Source: Oscillospiraceae bacterium
GTDB taxonomy: Bacteria > Bacillota > Clostridia > Oscillospirales > CAG-272
NCBI GenBank assembly: GCA_009788105.1
Contig: WQSD01000012.1
Coordinates: 1 to 13,990 of the forward strand
Length of the DNA: 13,990 nt
Reading direction: 5' to 3'
The translations under genes and the position numbers were made by a program. This document shows, one piece after another, positions 1 through 6,321 of the stretch (position 1 is the first letter of the stretch; each line of letters opens with the position of its first letter). Below the pieces are notes generated by a model, which worked only from the letters and a program-made list of their open reading frames with translations, searched no databases and was not told the origin of the DNA.

Positions 1-1
1 C

Positions 2-406
2 CCGCCGTATATGAATATGATGAACAAGCCAAAAACAGGCGGTGATGCAATCGCTCTCGGTAGTGAAGATGCTACTCCATTTACTAATGACAGTCGTGAC
101 CTTGGAAATATGGGGCGCAGTGAGTTTCTCAACTCATTGAAACGAGCTGTGGAGCTTACTTTGCCATTTATGAAGTTTCGAGGGTATGTCATTGTTTTTA
201 TTAAAGATATGCAGCCTAAGAAAAAACAACTTAATCTACTGCACACCGAAGTCATCGAAAAGTTAAATGAAATACCGAACATCTATTATAAAGGCATGAA
301 AATATGGGCAGACGAAACAGCGAAAATGTACCCTTATGGATATCCGTTCTGCTTTGTTGCAAATCAAATACATCAATATATTTTAATTTTTCGCAAAGAG
401 AAGTAA
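2..406 (+). CDS. DNA methyltransferase, C-terminal part (5' end outside window)
   Basis: The frame is open to the left edge of the window and reads Pro-Pro-Tyr-Met-Asn-Met-Met-Asn directly from base 2. This fits the end of a DPPY catalytic motif (motif IV) of an N6-adenine or N4-cytosine DNA methyltransferase. About 130 residues follow, closing with an IHQYILIFRK-type ending of the kind seen at the C-terminus of such enzymes. No FxGxG (AdoMet-binding motif I) follows the PPY, so motif I must lie upstream, outside the window, and this is not a beta-class order. An ATG at 11 is inside the domain and is not the true start. The gene ends 3 bp before the convergent gene on the other strand, which looks like its restriction partner. 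The family call is fairly safe. Target sequence and modified base cannot be told. Confidence 0.72.
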   Translation, partial: PPYMNMMNKPKTGGDAIALGSEDATPFTNDSRDLGNMGRSEFLNSLKRAVELTLPFMKFRGYVIVFIKDMQPKKKQLNLLHTEVIEKLNEIPNIYYKGMKIWADETAKMYPYGYPFCFVANQIHQYILIFRKEK

Positions 407-409
407 ACC

Positions 410-1786
410 CTATACAAATTTACTAAAGGCTTGTTTTACACAGTCCGGAGCATCATCGTTTATATAAATCGCTCCGCAATCTGTTAAATAGAGCAACACT
501 TTTTCATGTGGTATTTCAGTCTTGTTGCCGCCAAAAATACTCAGCCATCGCTCAGTTTTGGCACCGGGATAATATTTATTGATGTATTCATTTTCAATAC
601 TATCGTAATGCTTGATTTCATTTAATCCAGCAGACAACGTTTTGAGCTGTTTACCTTCAATAAGCAAGACGAGCAGTCCGTCAACATCGGACAATACCAA
701 GTCGGGCAAGTACAGATTAAGAACGCCGCCAGAATCCTTTTTAGGCAAGACGATAAGTCTACCACTTTTTGTTTTGAAGTAGCCGCGCTCACAACCTGCA
801 TGGTTTTGATATACTTCACGCATATCGCAATATTCAGCTACAATGTGCAATAGAATTGAAGCAACTTTTTCAGAGTTTTTTTCATATTTCCAATATTTTT
901 CCGGCAATGATGCGGTTTCAAATGTTATATCATCAAGCTTTACCCCAAGTGCTCGTGCTATATGAAAAAATTTGTTAGAACGATTTTTTTTCGCATATTT
1001 CTGTGAAACACCGTGCATTGTAATCACAATATCTCCGCACCAACCCAGCTTACGAATACAAGCCGAAATCATCGACAATGCGCCAATGTTAGGGTCGTGA
1101 CCTATGTTTCCTTCATTGGCAGGTTTAGAAAGCCGTCCCGAAACAAAAATCGTATCGCCTTTTTTCGTTATTGAAATCGGCACATTTCCTGCGGGCGGTT
1201 TTCTCATGTTCGACTTGAACTGTATCAACTCATCAATCGATGCAAACGGCCGGAAACGGCCTTTTATTGATTTCCCAACGATTTCAACACCGAGCGTTAA
1301 AAGAATATTTGTGCCAAAAATGCTGGTGCAGCTTGGCGTTTTCTCTGTGCGCTCGCCGAGTTCATCGTTGTACAGCATATACAGCTTAACTTCTTTGGAA
1401 AATGACTTTATATGCACAAACTTAGAGCCGCGTTGATAGACACCAGTGTTCCGTGACTCGTCATCGCTGGTTTTAGTTTCCTCAATTGCCATCAAAAGAT
1501 TATCCATGCAACCATCGGCAGGCTCTTGTTCTTGTTTAAACAGCAAGAAGTCAAAGAAACTCGAACTACCGCTAACTGTTTTGATATATATGTTATTTAT
1601 ACCCGACACACTTACATTTTCAAACAAGTATGTAAATGTAAACTTATTATTTGAAAAGAGCGGCTTAATTTTCGCATCTTTTTTATCCGATTGAAATTCA
1701 CTCTCGAAATCACGGCAATATAAATTTAGTATTTGCCATAAAGTCGATATTTTAGGTTTTTCTTCGGTTAGAAACCATAGGTTCAT
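410..1786 (-). CDS. Probable type II restriction endonuclease (PD-(D/E)xK type)
   Basis: The encoded protein has 458 residues. The start chosen is the ATG at 1786-1784, which has a GAGGAGGGG ribosome binding site 4 bases upstream; a start 10 codons earlier (1816) would place the binding site inside the gene. Two stretches fit a PD-(D/E)xK nuclease core. One is Pro361-Asp362 followed by Glu377-Gly-Lys379 in a hydrophobic strand (LLIEGKQ). The other is Glu103-Thr-Lys105 in MAIEETKTSDDESRN, preceded by several acidic residues. I cannot decide which is catalytic. The role is inferred mainly from position: it is tail-to-tail with a DNA methyltransferase, 3 bp apart, with its own promoter. It would cleave unmodified DNA at the methyltransferase's site. 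No signal peptide or membrane segment is seen. The exact family is not recognised, and another defence nuclease is possible. Confidence 0.62.
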   Translation of the reverse strand: MNLWFLTEEKPKISTLWQILNLYCRDFESEFQSDKKDAKIKPLFSNNKFTFTYLFENVSVSGINNIYIKTVSGSSSFFDFLLFKQEQEPADGCMDNLLMAIEETKTSDDESRNTGVYQRGSKFVHIKSFSKEVKLYMLYNDELGERTEKTPSCTSIFGTNILLTLGVEIVGKSIKGRFRPFASIDELIQFKSNMRKPPAGNVPISITKKGDTIFVSGRLSKPANEGNIGHDPNIGALSMISACIRKLGWCGDIVITMHGVSQKYAKKNRSNKFFHIARALGVKLDDITFETASLPEKYWKYEKNSEKVASILLHIVAEYCDMREVYQNHAGCERGYFKTKSGRLIVLPKKDSGGVLNLYLPDLVLSDVDGLLVLLIEGKQLKTLSAGLNEIKHYDSIENEYINKYYPGAKTERWLSIFGGNKTEIPHEKVLLYLTDCGAIYINDDAPDCVKQAFSKFV

Positions 1787-1800
1787 TTTACCCCTCCTCT

Positions 1801-1816
1801 GTGGACATAATTCCAC
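1801..1816. promoter_or_regulatory. Palindrome in the endonuclease leader
   Basis: GTGGA-CATAAT-TCCAC is a perfect inverted repeat with 5-bp arms, lying between the promoter and the ribosome binding site of the endonuclease gene. It could be an operator or a small hairpin near the binding site. No controller (C) protein gene is visible in the window, so its function is unknown. Confidence 0.3.
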
Positions 1817-1822
1817 AAATAT

Positions 1823-1851
1823 ATTATATCAGAAAATTCGACCTTTTACAA
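1823..1851 (-). promoter_or_regulatory. Promoter of the endonuclease gene
   Basis: On the minus strand TTGTAA and TATAAT are separated by exactly 17 bases, about 37 bases upstream of the chosen ATG. The -10 box is consensus and the -35 box matches four of six. This gives the nuclease its own transcript, independent of the methyltransferase that converges on it. Confidence 0.6.
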
Positions 1852-1860
1852 TACTTTTTC

Positions 1861-2100
1861 GAAAAAATCTCGTCAACCTAAAACGAGAGCACAACCCCGA
1901 CACCCCGCGCCCTGTTCTGTATCTCATTGCTCCACACACTTCGCCTCCCAGTCTTCCCGCCAGCTTTCACATACCCATCATAGTCCCCCACCACACCACC
2001 CGGGGGCTACCTCAATCTCTACGACTTTACGAACGGACAGCGCGCCGGCCTCATACGCAGGAAATGCAATAATCAAAAATCAAACGCGCCCGAGTTGCTC
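1861..2100 (-). other. GC-richer stretch without an intact gene; possible coding remnant
   Basis: The space from the endonuclease promoter (1851) to the capsid terminator (2173) holds no intact gene on either strand. The stretch is clearly richer in G and C than its flanks. On the minus strand two adjoining frames read like protein. One includes AYEAGALSVRKVVEIEVAPG; the next frame includes VWSNEIQNRARGVGVVLSF and ends at a TAG at 1877-1879. A shift near 1990-2000 would join them. This suggests a frameshifted gene tail, perhaps the original neighbour of the capsid operon or of the insertion site. I recognise no family. The part at 2070-2180 is rich in AAATCAAA-like runs and has no coding appearance. 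Confidence 0.25.
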
Positions 2101-2172
2101 TGCAATGCCAAAACTTGCCTTGGATTTCCGCACATTACGCCGCTAAATCAAAAGAAAATCAAACTCGAACGC

Positions 2173-2205
2173 AAAAATCAAAGGGGCGCACGCACAGCAC
2201 GCCCC
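2173..2205 (-). terminator. Rho-independent terminator after the capsid gene
   Basis: On the minus strand GGGGCG and CGCCCC form a stem around an 11-base loop with further internal GC pairs, followed by TTTGATTTTT. It lies about 20 bases beyond the capsid gene's stop codon and closes the leftward operon. This argues that the operon really ends at the single capsid gene. Confidence 0.75.
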
Positions 2206-2224
2206 AATAATTCACGCTACGATT

Positions 2225-3154
2225 TTACGCAGTTGTCAACGCCTTGACCGCCTCCCTGCGAACCAATCGCCCATCAACGAACGCTGTGCCTGCGAAAGCT
2301 GTCGCACCAAATTCGGCATACAACTCACGCAGCGGTTGCAAAGCAAGTCCGCCACGCTCCATGAACCAGTAGTAGCTGAAATCACCGAACAAAATCGGAC
2401 TGTTTCCAGAGTTGATTTGCGGCATATACGGCGATGTGTAGACTTTGTGACCGAGGATAGTGTCATCGGCATCACGCCATAGGTAGTTGCCGACATCATC
2501 TTTCAGCGTCCGCAGATAGAATGCCGTTTCGTCGTTCATCAGCCATGCAGCCTCACGGCGATGTTCGGCATCAAGGCTGAAAAACAAAGCCTTGACATCA
2601 TCGAAAGACAAGGTGCCATCAGCCGTTACGCCAACTTCTGCACCCTCGCTTGGGTGTAGCAATCCAAACGGACGGGTTGTGCCGTCACCGTTGATGCAGG
2701 CGTCCTCCTCAGCTTTGCCGAACTCACGTCCCATATCACCGAGCAACGCCGTCACAATGTCGAACCCAGCATCGTTCAAGCATTTATTTGAAACCAGCGA
2801 CAGCTTGGCGATTTTATGGGCGTTGGTTGCGAACGAATGATAGCCGTTCTCGCTTTTAGGGTAGGCAAGATTCTCGCCCACAAACTCCGCCGCCCCTGTC
2901 GGTTTCATGGTCTTGATTCTAACATTTCCACTCTCGGTGGAAATTACGCTTGCAATTCGGCGAAATATGTTGGTTTTCTCTGCCGCCGCACGGAAGACCA
3001 CCTCGCCTTCGTTAGGGATAAAATACCCTGCGGCACTTTCAGCGCAAACGCCGTTTAAGTCTGCCGTGTCATAGACACGGTCCCGTTGGTAGTTCCAAAA
3101 TGCGCTGTTGTAGCGCGGTGTTGTGGTTCTTATGAATCGTTTTTGATTTTGCAT
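2225..3154 (-). CDS. HK97-fold phage major capsid protein, short form
   Basis: The encoded protein has 309 residues. The ATG at 3154 has AAGGAG 8 bases upstream; the frame is open 40 codons further but without a binding site. HK97 gp5-type landmarks run in order: GYFIPNEGEVVFR (43-55), an E-loop-like stretch with GAAEFVGENLAYP (87-99), GDGTTRPFGLL (156-166), AAWLMND (202-208), LGHKVYTSPYMP (234-245), FGDFSYYWFMERGG (256-269) and a C-terminal FVDGRLVRREAVKAL. The family call is strong. The usual HK97 precursor carries about 100 residues of scaffolding delta domain that a protease removes. Here only about 42 residues precede the conserved core, and no protease gene is nearby. It is the last gene of the primase operon, 245 bp after the helicase stop, and is followed by a terminator. 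No portal, terminase or tail gene accompanies it. It may form small shells for a satellite genome, or an encapsulin-like compartment; which one is unknown. Confidence 0.92.
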   Translation of the reverse strand: MQNQKRFIRTTTPRYNSAFWNYQRDRVYDTADLNGVCAESAAGYFIPNEGEVVFRAAAEKTNIFRRIASVISTESGNVRIKTMKPTGAAEFVGENLAYPKSENGYHSFATNAHKIAKLSLVSNKCLNDAGFDIVTALLGDMGREFGKAEEDACINGDGTTRPFGLLHPSEGAEVGVTADGTLSFDDVKALFFSLDAEHRREAAWLMNDETAFYLRTLKDDVGNYLWRDADDTILGHKVYTSPYMPQINSGNSPILFGDFSYYWFMERGGLALQPLRELYAEFGATAFAGTAFVDGRLVRREAVKALTTA

Positions 3155-3208
3155 AATGCTGCTCCTTTTAATTTTTAATTGTTGATGTAATTGCTGTTTT
3201 ACAGGTGT

Positions 3209-3419
3209 TTTTGACCCTCTGAACTTTGCGAATGATTTTGGCACTCTGAACTCACTGTGCCACCCTCGCAACACTCGCCAAGCCTTATAAACACAGGCTT
3301 TTTCGGGGATTGCACAAGTTCAGTATGCCATGTGTTCCTTAAATGGCATTTTTGGCACTCTGTCATATTTGTGCCGTCAGCGTGCCATAATTCCACCTTT
3401 AAGGAATATTGGCACACTC
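3209..3419. repeat. Iteron-like repeat region, candidate replication origin
   Basis: Between the helicase and capsid genes a motif around TTTTGGCACTCTGAAC recurs. Copies stand at 3236-3252 (complete), 3209-3225 (TTTTGACCCTCTGAACT, two differences), 3350-3362 (first 13 bases) and 3408-3419 (ATTGGCACACTC). GGCAC/GTGCC cores also occur in the other orientation at about 3256-3263, 3370-3376 and 3381-3387. Inverted repeats are present too: ATGCCAT/ATGGCAT (3325-3331 and 3343-3349) and AAGCCT/AGGCTT (3280-3285 and 3295-3300). Repeats beside a primase-helicase gene are a common layout of satellite and plasmid origins. The origin role is inference. The left part also forms the leader of the capsid gene. 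Confidence 0.5.
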
Positions 3420-5354
3420 GTTGTGGTCTTCTGACAATTCCCAAAACCATTCGCGCCCTTGCTGAAATGTTTTGACAGTGCCTAAGTTTGACTTAGCTCG
3501 CTTGATTGTCCGCTCGGATAACCCCTCACGAGAACCGCTGCGGAATATGTCAGCGGCACGAACCTTCCCCGATGAGAGAATATCTTCAAGAAAAATTTCT
3601 GCACGATTACGTTTGTCGGCAGGTCTGCCGCGCGAGCCTGTGTCCGAATCACCGCGGATTAAATCACGAGCGGATAATTCTTGGTTGATGCCACGCCACT
3701 TAAAACCTTCGGTCTGTGACAGCGAATATTGCAACGCCGGCGGAACATAGGGGAGCAGATTATTCTTGCTCGATACAGCGGCACGCAAGGTTTCGTCAAC
3801 CCCCTTGACCTTGCCGACAGTCCACACCGAACGAAACAGCCCGTTAATCGCTGTAGAACCCAGTCCCCACAACACACTCGCGCCACCGCTACCGCCAGCG
3901 GCATTTTTGCTGATGTGCTGCACGATAACAACAGCGGTGTTATACTTTTCGGCAAGCAGTTTTAATTGCAACATAGCGGCGTTTGTTTCGTTGGCACGGT
4001 GCAGGTCAACATTACCGCCGATGAAGTGTTGGAGTGTATCGAAGATTGCTAAATCGGGCTTGCATTCTTCAAACACAGCGGCGAGCCGCTTGTCCTCGAA
4101 TGTGATGCCTGCCGCCGTTTCCGGGTCTAAGAAGAAAGTCCGCTCCGCCCCCTCGTTGCTCAGCCCTAACTTTTCAAGTCGTGGTTTCACGCCGAATTCA
4201 AGCGCATCGTCAAAGTTTGCGAAAAGTACACGCCCCGGATTTAACTGCATCATCGCACCGTCAGCTTTGGGGAAGAATCCGCCGTTTGCGATTGCCACCG
4301 CAAGTGCGCAGGTTAGAAATGATTTTCCGCTGTCGGGCAAGCCTTGTATGCTCGTCATGGCACCCCTGATAAAAAGCCCCTCGATGAGCCACGGCACAGC
4401 TTTTGTGATGACAGAAGTCGCAGGTCGCACAAGACTACGAGTGTGTACAACATTATCTGCAAAATCATCAGCGGCAGAAATTTTGCCGTAATCGGGAGCG
4501 TAGACCTCACGGCAATTACCAATCGCCGTTATCAGCGTGTTATGACGGTAATCCTCGCGCTCCCACTTGTCGCGCTTGCCCAGTGCTGACTGCGACATCA
4601 ACCGTTCCATTTGCTCTAAGTCCCGACCGCACCAAAACGCCAGCTTACCTGCCAACGCCATATCTGCTTCTGATGGCGATGGATAGTCCGAAATATCGCC
4701 ATGCCATAGCTTGTCGAAAGCCTCACTGTTTTTCGCTGACATAGCTTTACGTATAACTTCATCATCCGTCAAACACGAGCAGGATTCAATATCCGCCATA
4801 TCGGGCAGTTCCGGACGGCGCATATAGCGGTCTAACACTTCTGCAAGTTGAACGGTGCGTTCGCCGAATTTGCCCTTGTGAATCACGTTGTCTGTAATCG
4901 TAACGAATCTGCTCGTCTGACTGCCCACATACACCTCAAGTCCCAACGATTGATTGTTGATGTAGTAGCGCGACTTGTCGTAGTTGAAATCTTTCGCCTT
5001 ACAGAAAATGCGAGCACCATTGCCCGATGGACTAATCTCCGCATAGGAATCCATAATGCCGATAATTTTCTGAGCAAACTCGTTGACAACGTTATTTTCA
5101 ACGCAGTTGTCAATGTCCACAGCTACAAAGTCATCGAAAACGCCAACGCCAATACCATCGTGAGGGATAGCACTCAAGTGCGCCGACTTGAAATCCGCGA
5201 AAGTACTGCGGTCGTTGACTTTGACAGGCTTTCCCGTCATGGGGTGATACGGAACTTTGTCTGGCTTTTCCTTTCCGGGGCGATATTCATATCGCCACAC
5301 GCAAAAGTACCCAGCGGATTTCAGTTCGGCTGGAATATTTTCATACAGTTTCAC
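3399..5354 (-). CDS. Primase-polymerase / AAA helicase fusion replication protein
   Basis: The encoded protein has 651 residues. The N-terminal part resembles the NrS-1/DUF5906-type primase-polymerase domain: VAVDID (77-82) with candidate metal-binding aspartates, EISPSGNGARIF (106-117) and LEVYVGSQTSRFVTIT (139-154). A RepA-like (AAA_25) ATPase follows, with Walker A GLPDSGKS (338-345), Walker B LAIFD (435-439) and VVIVQHISK (475-483). The C-terminal 75 residues look like a DNA-binding helix-turn-helix tail. It would open the element's origin and prime copying. The start is a GTG at 5354 that overlaps the stop of the upstream excisionase-like gene by 14 bases, so translation is probably coupled; there is only a weak GGGG upstream. 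Repeats that could be its binding sites lie just downstream. Family and role are well supported; details of the primase activity are inferred. Confidence 0.88.
   Translation of the reverse strand: MKLYENIPAELKSAGYFCVWRYEYRPGKEKPDKVPYHPMTGKPVKVNDRSTFADFKSAHLSAIPHDGIGVGVFDDFVAVDIDNCVENNVVNEFAQKIIGIMDSYAEISPSGNGARIFCKAKDFNYDKSRYYINNQSLGLEVYVGSQTSRFVTITDNVIHKGKFGERTVQLAEVLDRYMRRPELPDMADIESCSCLTDDEVIRKAMSAKNSEAFDKLWHGDISDYPSPSEADMALAGKLAFWCGRDLEQMERLMSQSALGKRDKWEREDYRHNTLITAIGNCREVYAPDYGKISAADDFADNVVHTRSLVRPATSVITKAVPWLIEGLFIRGAMTSIQGLPDSGKSFLTCALAVAIANGGFFPKADGAMMQLNPGRVLFANFDDALEFGVKPRLEKLGLSNEGAERTFFLDPETAAGITFEDKRLAAVFEECKPDLAIFDTLQHFIGGNVDLHRANETNAAMLQLKLLAEKYNTAVVIVQHISKNAAGGSGGASVLWGLGSTAINGLFRSVWTVGKVKGVDETLRAAVSSKNNLLPYVPPALQYSLSQTEGFKWRGINQELSARDLIRGDSDTGSRGRPADKRNRAEIFLEDILSSGKVRAADIFRSGSREGLSERTIKRAKSNLGTVKTFQQGREWFWELSEDHNECANIP
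3483..3495. repeat. Palindromic 13-mer, copy 1 (TAAGTTTGACTTA)
   Basis: It lies inside the 3' end of the primase-helicase gene. TAAG and CTTA arms flank a 5-base centre. It differs by one or two bases from copies at 5657-5669 and 7753-7765 in the same element. Confidence 0.4.
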
Positions 5355-5547
5355 TCTGCACCCCGCTTTCCGCCTTTCCTTTAAGCTCCGACAGTTGAGC
5401 TATAAGGTTGTCGTAATTTATGAGTGCTTTCGTGCCGATATAGATTGCGGGAAGCCGCCCGGATTTGAGCATTAGTCGCAACGCGTGTTCGGTTAAAATA
5501 CCCTCGCGTGCAACCTCCCTAATCGTCATCATTCTTGGTTTTTGCAT
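5341..5547 (-). CDS. Small excisionase-like helix-turn-helix protein
   Basis: The encoded protein has 68 residues. The start is the ATG at 5547, with GGAGG 9 bases upstream. The sequence MTIREVAREGILTEHALRLMLKSGRLPAIYIGTKALINYDNL has the layout of a MerR/excisionase-type winged helix: a recognition helix near residues 18-30, then a beta-wing with a K/R-rich turn and an N-Y-D-x-L end. Proteins of this kind are called excisionases (Xis) beside tyrosine integrases. They bend DNA for excision, and some instead act as transcription factors. It is the first gene of the leftward operon, and its stop overlaps the primase GTG by 14 bases. The direct repeats in its own leader (5608-5700) could be its binding sites. 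HTH call strong; Xis role inferred from context. Confidence 0.75.
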   Translation of the reverse strand: MQKPRMMTIREVAREGILTEHALRLMLKSGRLPAIYIGTKALINYDNLIAQLSELKGKAESGVQSETV

Positions 5548-5607
5548 AGAAAAATGCCTCCTTTGAAGTAGTTATAGTCCCTTGGATTTGCACAGTTTTG
5601 CTCCAAA

Positions 5608-5700
5608 GATTTACAACTATTTACTCCATAGAAGGCATTGATTTACACGCCAAACATAAGTCTGGCTTAGTTTTCGATTATTTACTCCGTTGATTTACTC
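5608..5700. repeat. GTAAAT repeats in the leader of the leftward operon
   Basis: On the minus strand, copies of GAGTAAATcA / GGAGTAAATA / GTAAATC appear at 5692-5700, 5679-5688, 5640-5646, 5618-5627 and 5608-5614. They lie downstream of the leftward promoter and upstream of the excisionase-like gene, so in an unusually long leader of about 180 bases. A 7-bp hairpin (GCCAGAC/GTTTGGC in the leftward transcript, 5649-5666) sits between them. Possible roles are Xis or integrase arm binding, or operator sites. The remainder of 5548-5898 holds the divergent promoters and the CGACTTTAT repeat, and no gene. Confidence 0.5.
5657..5669. repeat. Palindromic 13-mer, copy 2 (TAAGTCTGGCTTA)
   Basis: This copy overlaps the hairpin in the leader of the leftward operon. 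With the copies at 3483 and 7753 the consensus is TAAGTYTGRCTTA, itself a near-palindrome (TAAGYYNRRCTTA). That is the form expected of a dimeric binding protein's site. Confidence 0.45.
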
Positions 5701-5734
5701 TGATTTTCTGAGGTTGACTTTCAAACCTATTATC

Positions 5735-5763
5735 ATTATATCACATAATGTTAGTCTTGTCAA
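5735..5763 (-). promoter_or_regulatory. Consensus promoter of the leftward replication-capsid operon
   Basis: On the minus strand TTGACA and TATAAT, both perfect consensus, are separated by 17 bases. It should drive the excisionase-like, primase-helicase and capsid genes. Such a strong promoter needs a repressor to keep an integrated element silent. The divergent repressor gene is about 140 bp away, which fits a lysogeny-like switch. Confidence 0.8.
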
Positions 5764-5782
5764 GGTTAAATCTCACATTTTG

Positions 5783-5811
5783 CGACTTTATTTTTTGGTA
5801 CACGACTTTAT
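5783..5811. promoter_or_regulatory. Candidate operator: CGACTTTAT direct repeat
   Basis: CGACTTTAT occurs at 5783-5791 and 5803-5811, exactly 20 bp apart, or two helical turns. The pair sits between the divergent promoters, just upstream of the -35 box of each. That position suits sites for the neighbouring repressor. No binding data; inference from spacing and place. Confidence 0.4.
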
Positions 5812-5851
5812 CCATCGTCACAAGAAATTCTAACAAATAGTTATATTCTGC

Positions 5852-5880
5852 TTGACTTTGGTAACGATTTGTGGTATGAT
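5852..5880 (+). promoter_or_regulatory. Promoter of the repressor-integrase operon
   Basis: TTGACT and TATGAT are 17 bases apart. The ribosome binding site GGTGGAGG follows within a few bases and the repressor ATG comes at 5899, so the leader is very short. This suits steady low expression of repressor and integrase while the element is integrated. Confidence 0.72.
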
Positions 5881-5898
5881 AATGGTGGAGGTAATACT

Positions 5899-6318
5899 AT
5901 GACTTTTGCTGAAAAACTTAAAGAAATGCGCACTGATAAGGGCGTTACACAAGTTGGGCTTGCTGCCGACCTTGGCATATCCAAAGGTACGGTTGCTATG
6001 TGGGAAACAGGCAAGCGCGAACCAAATTTTGAAATGTTGCATACGCTGTCGGACTATTTCGATAGGCGTATAGACTATATCCTCGGTCAAACGGAGGATA
6101 AATCCTCTCCGAAAACGAACGAAGAACAACTTGGCGTTTGGGAAACTGAGGAGCATTTTTGCAAGGCGATGCTTGCATATCTGCAACTTGATGAATACGG
6201 TAAAAATGCCGTGGAAAGTGTTATTCGTGCAGAAACTCGCCGTTGTAAGGAGCAGGAAACCTTGTTTCCGAAATCTAACTTTTCGTTAGAACTTCGCACA
6301 CGCAAAGGGGGGTGTTGA
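5899..6318 (+). CDS. Cro/CI-family (XRE) transcriptional repressor
   Basis: The encoded protein has 139 residues. The ATG at 5899 is preferred because GGAGG ends 7 bases before it; an upstream TTG would overlap the -10 box. Residues 1-62 form a classic XRE helix-turn-helix: FAEKLKEMRTDKGVTQ, then LAADLGISKGTVAMWETGKREPN with the recognition helix, then a YFDRRIDYILG closing helix. The remaining 75 residues are charged and helical. They show no LexA/CI-type Ser-Lys autoprotease motif, so induction by self-cleavage is not apparent; an antirepressor is possible. It probably represses the divergent replication operon. The integrase starts 3 bases after its stop, so the two are one transcript. Confidence 0.85.
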   Translation: MTFAEKLKEMRTDKGVTQVGLAADLGISKGTVAMWETGKREPNFEMLHTLSDYFDRRIDYILGQTEDKSSPKTNEEQLGVWETEEHFCKAMLAYLQLDEYGKNAVESVIRAETRRCKEQETLFPKSNFSLELRTRKGGC

Positions 6319-6321
6319 TTA

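Noticed and set aside
3199..3450. Minus-strand 83-codon frame between the helicase and capsid genes
   Set aside because: It overlaps the helicase end in another frame, has no binding site, and its sequence is explained by the GGCAC repeats.
3766..4491. Plus-strand frame of 241 codons
   Set aside because: It lies wholly antisense to the primase-helicase ATPase domain and has low-complexity Ser/Ala/Pro content typical of a shadow frame.
4848..5384. Plus-strand frame of 178 codons
   Set aside because: It is antisense to the primase-polymerase domain, with no binding site or recognisable motif.
5608..5700. CRISPR-like array in the leader repeats
   Set aside because: The repeats are only 7-10 bases with irregular 10-39 base spacing and there are no cas genes.
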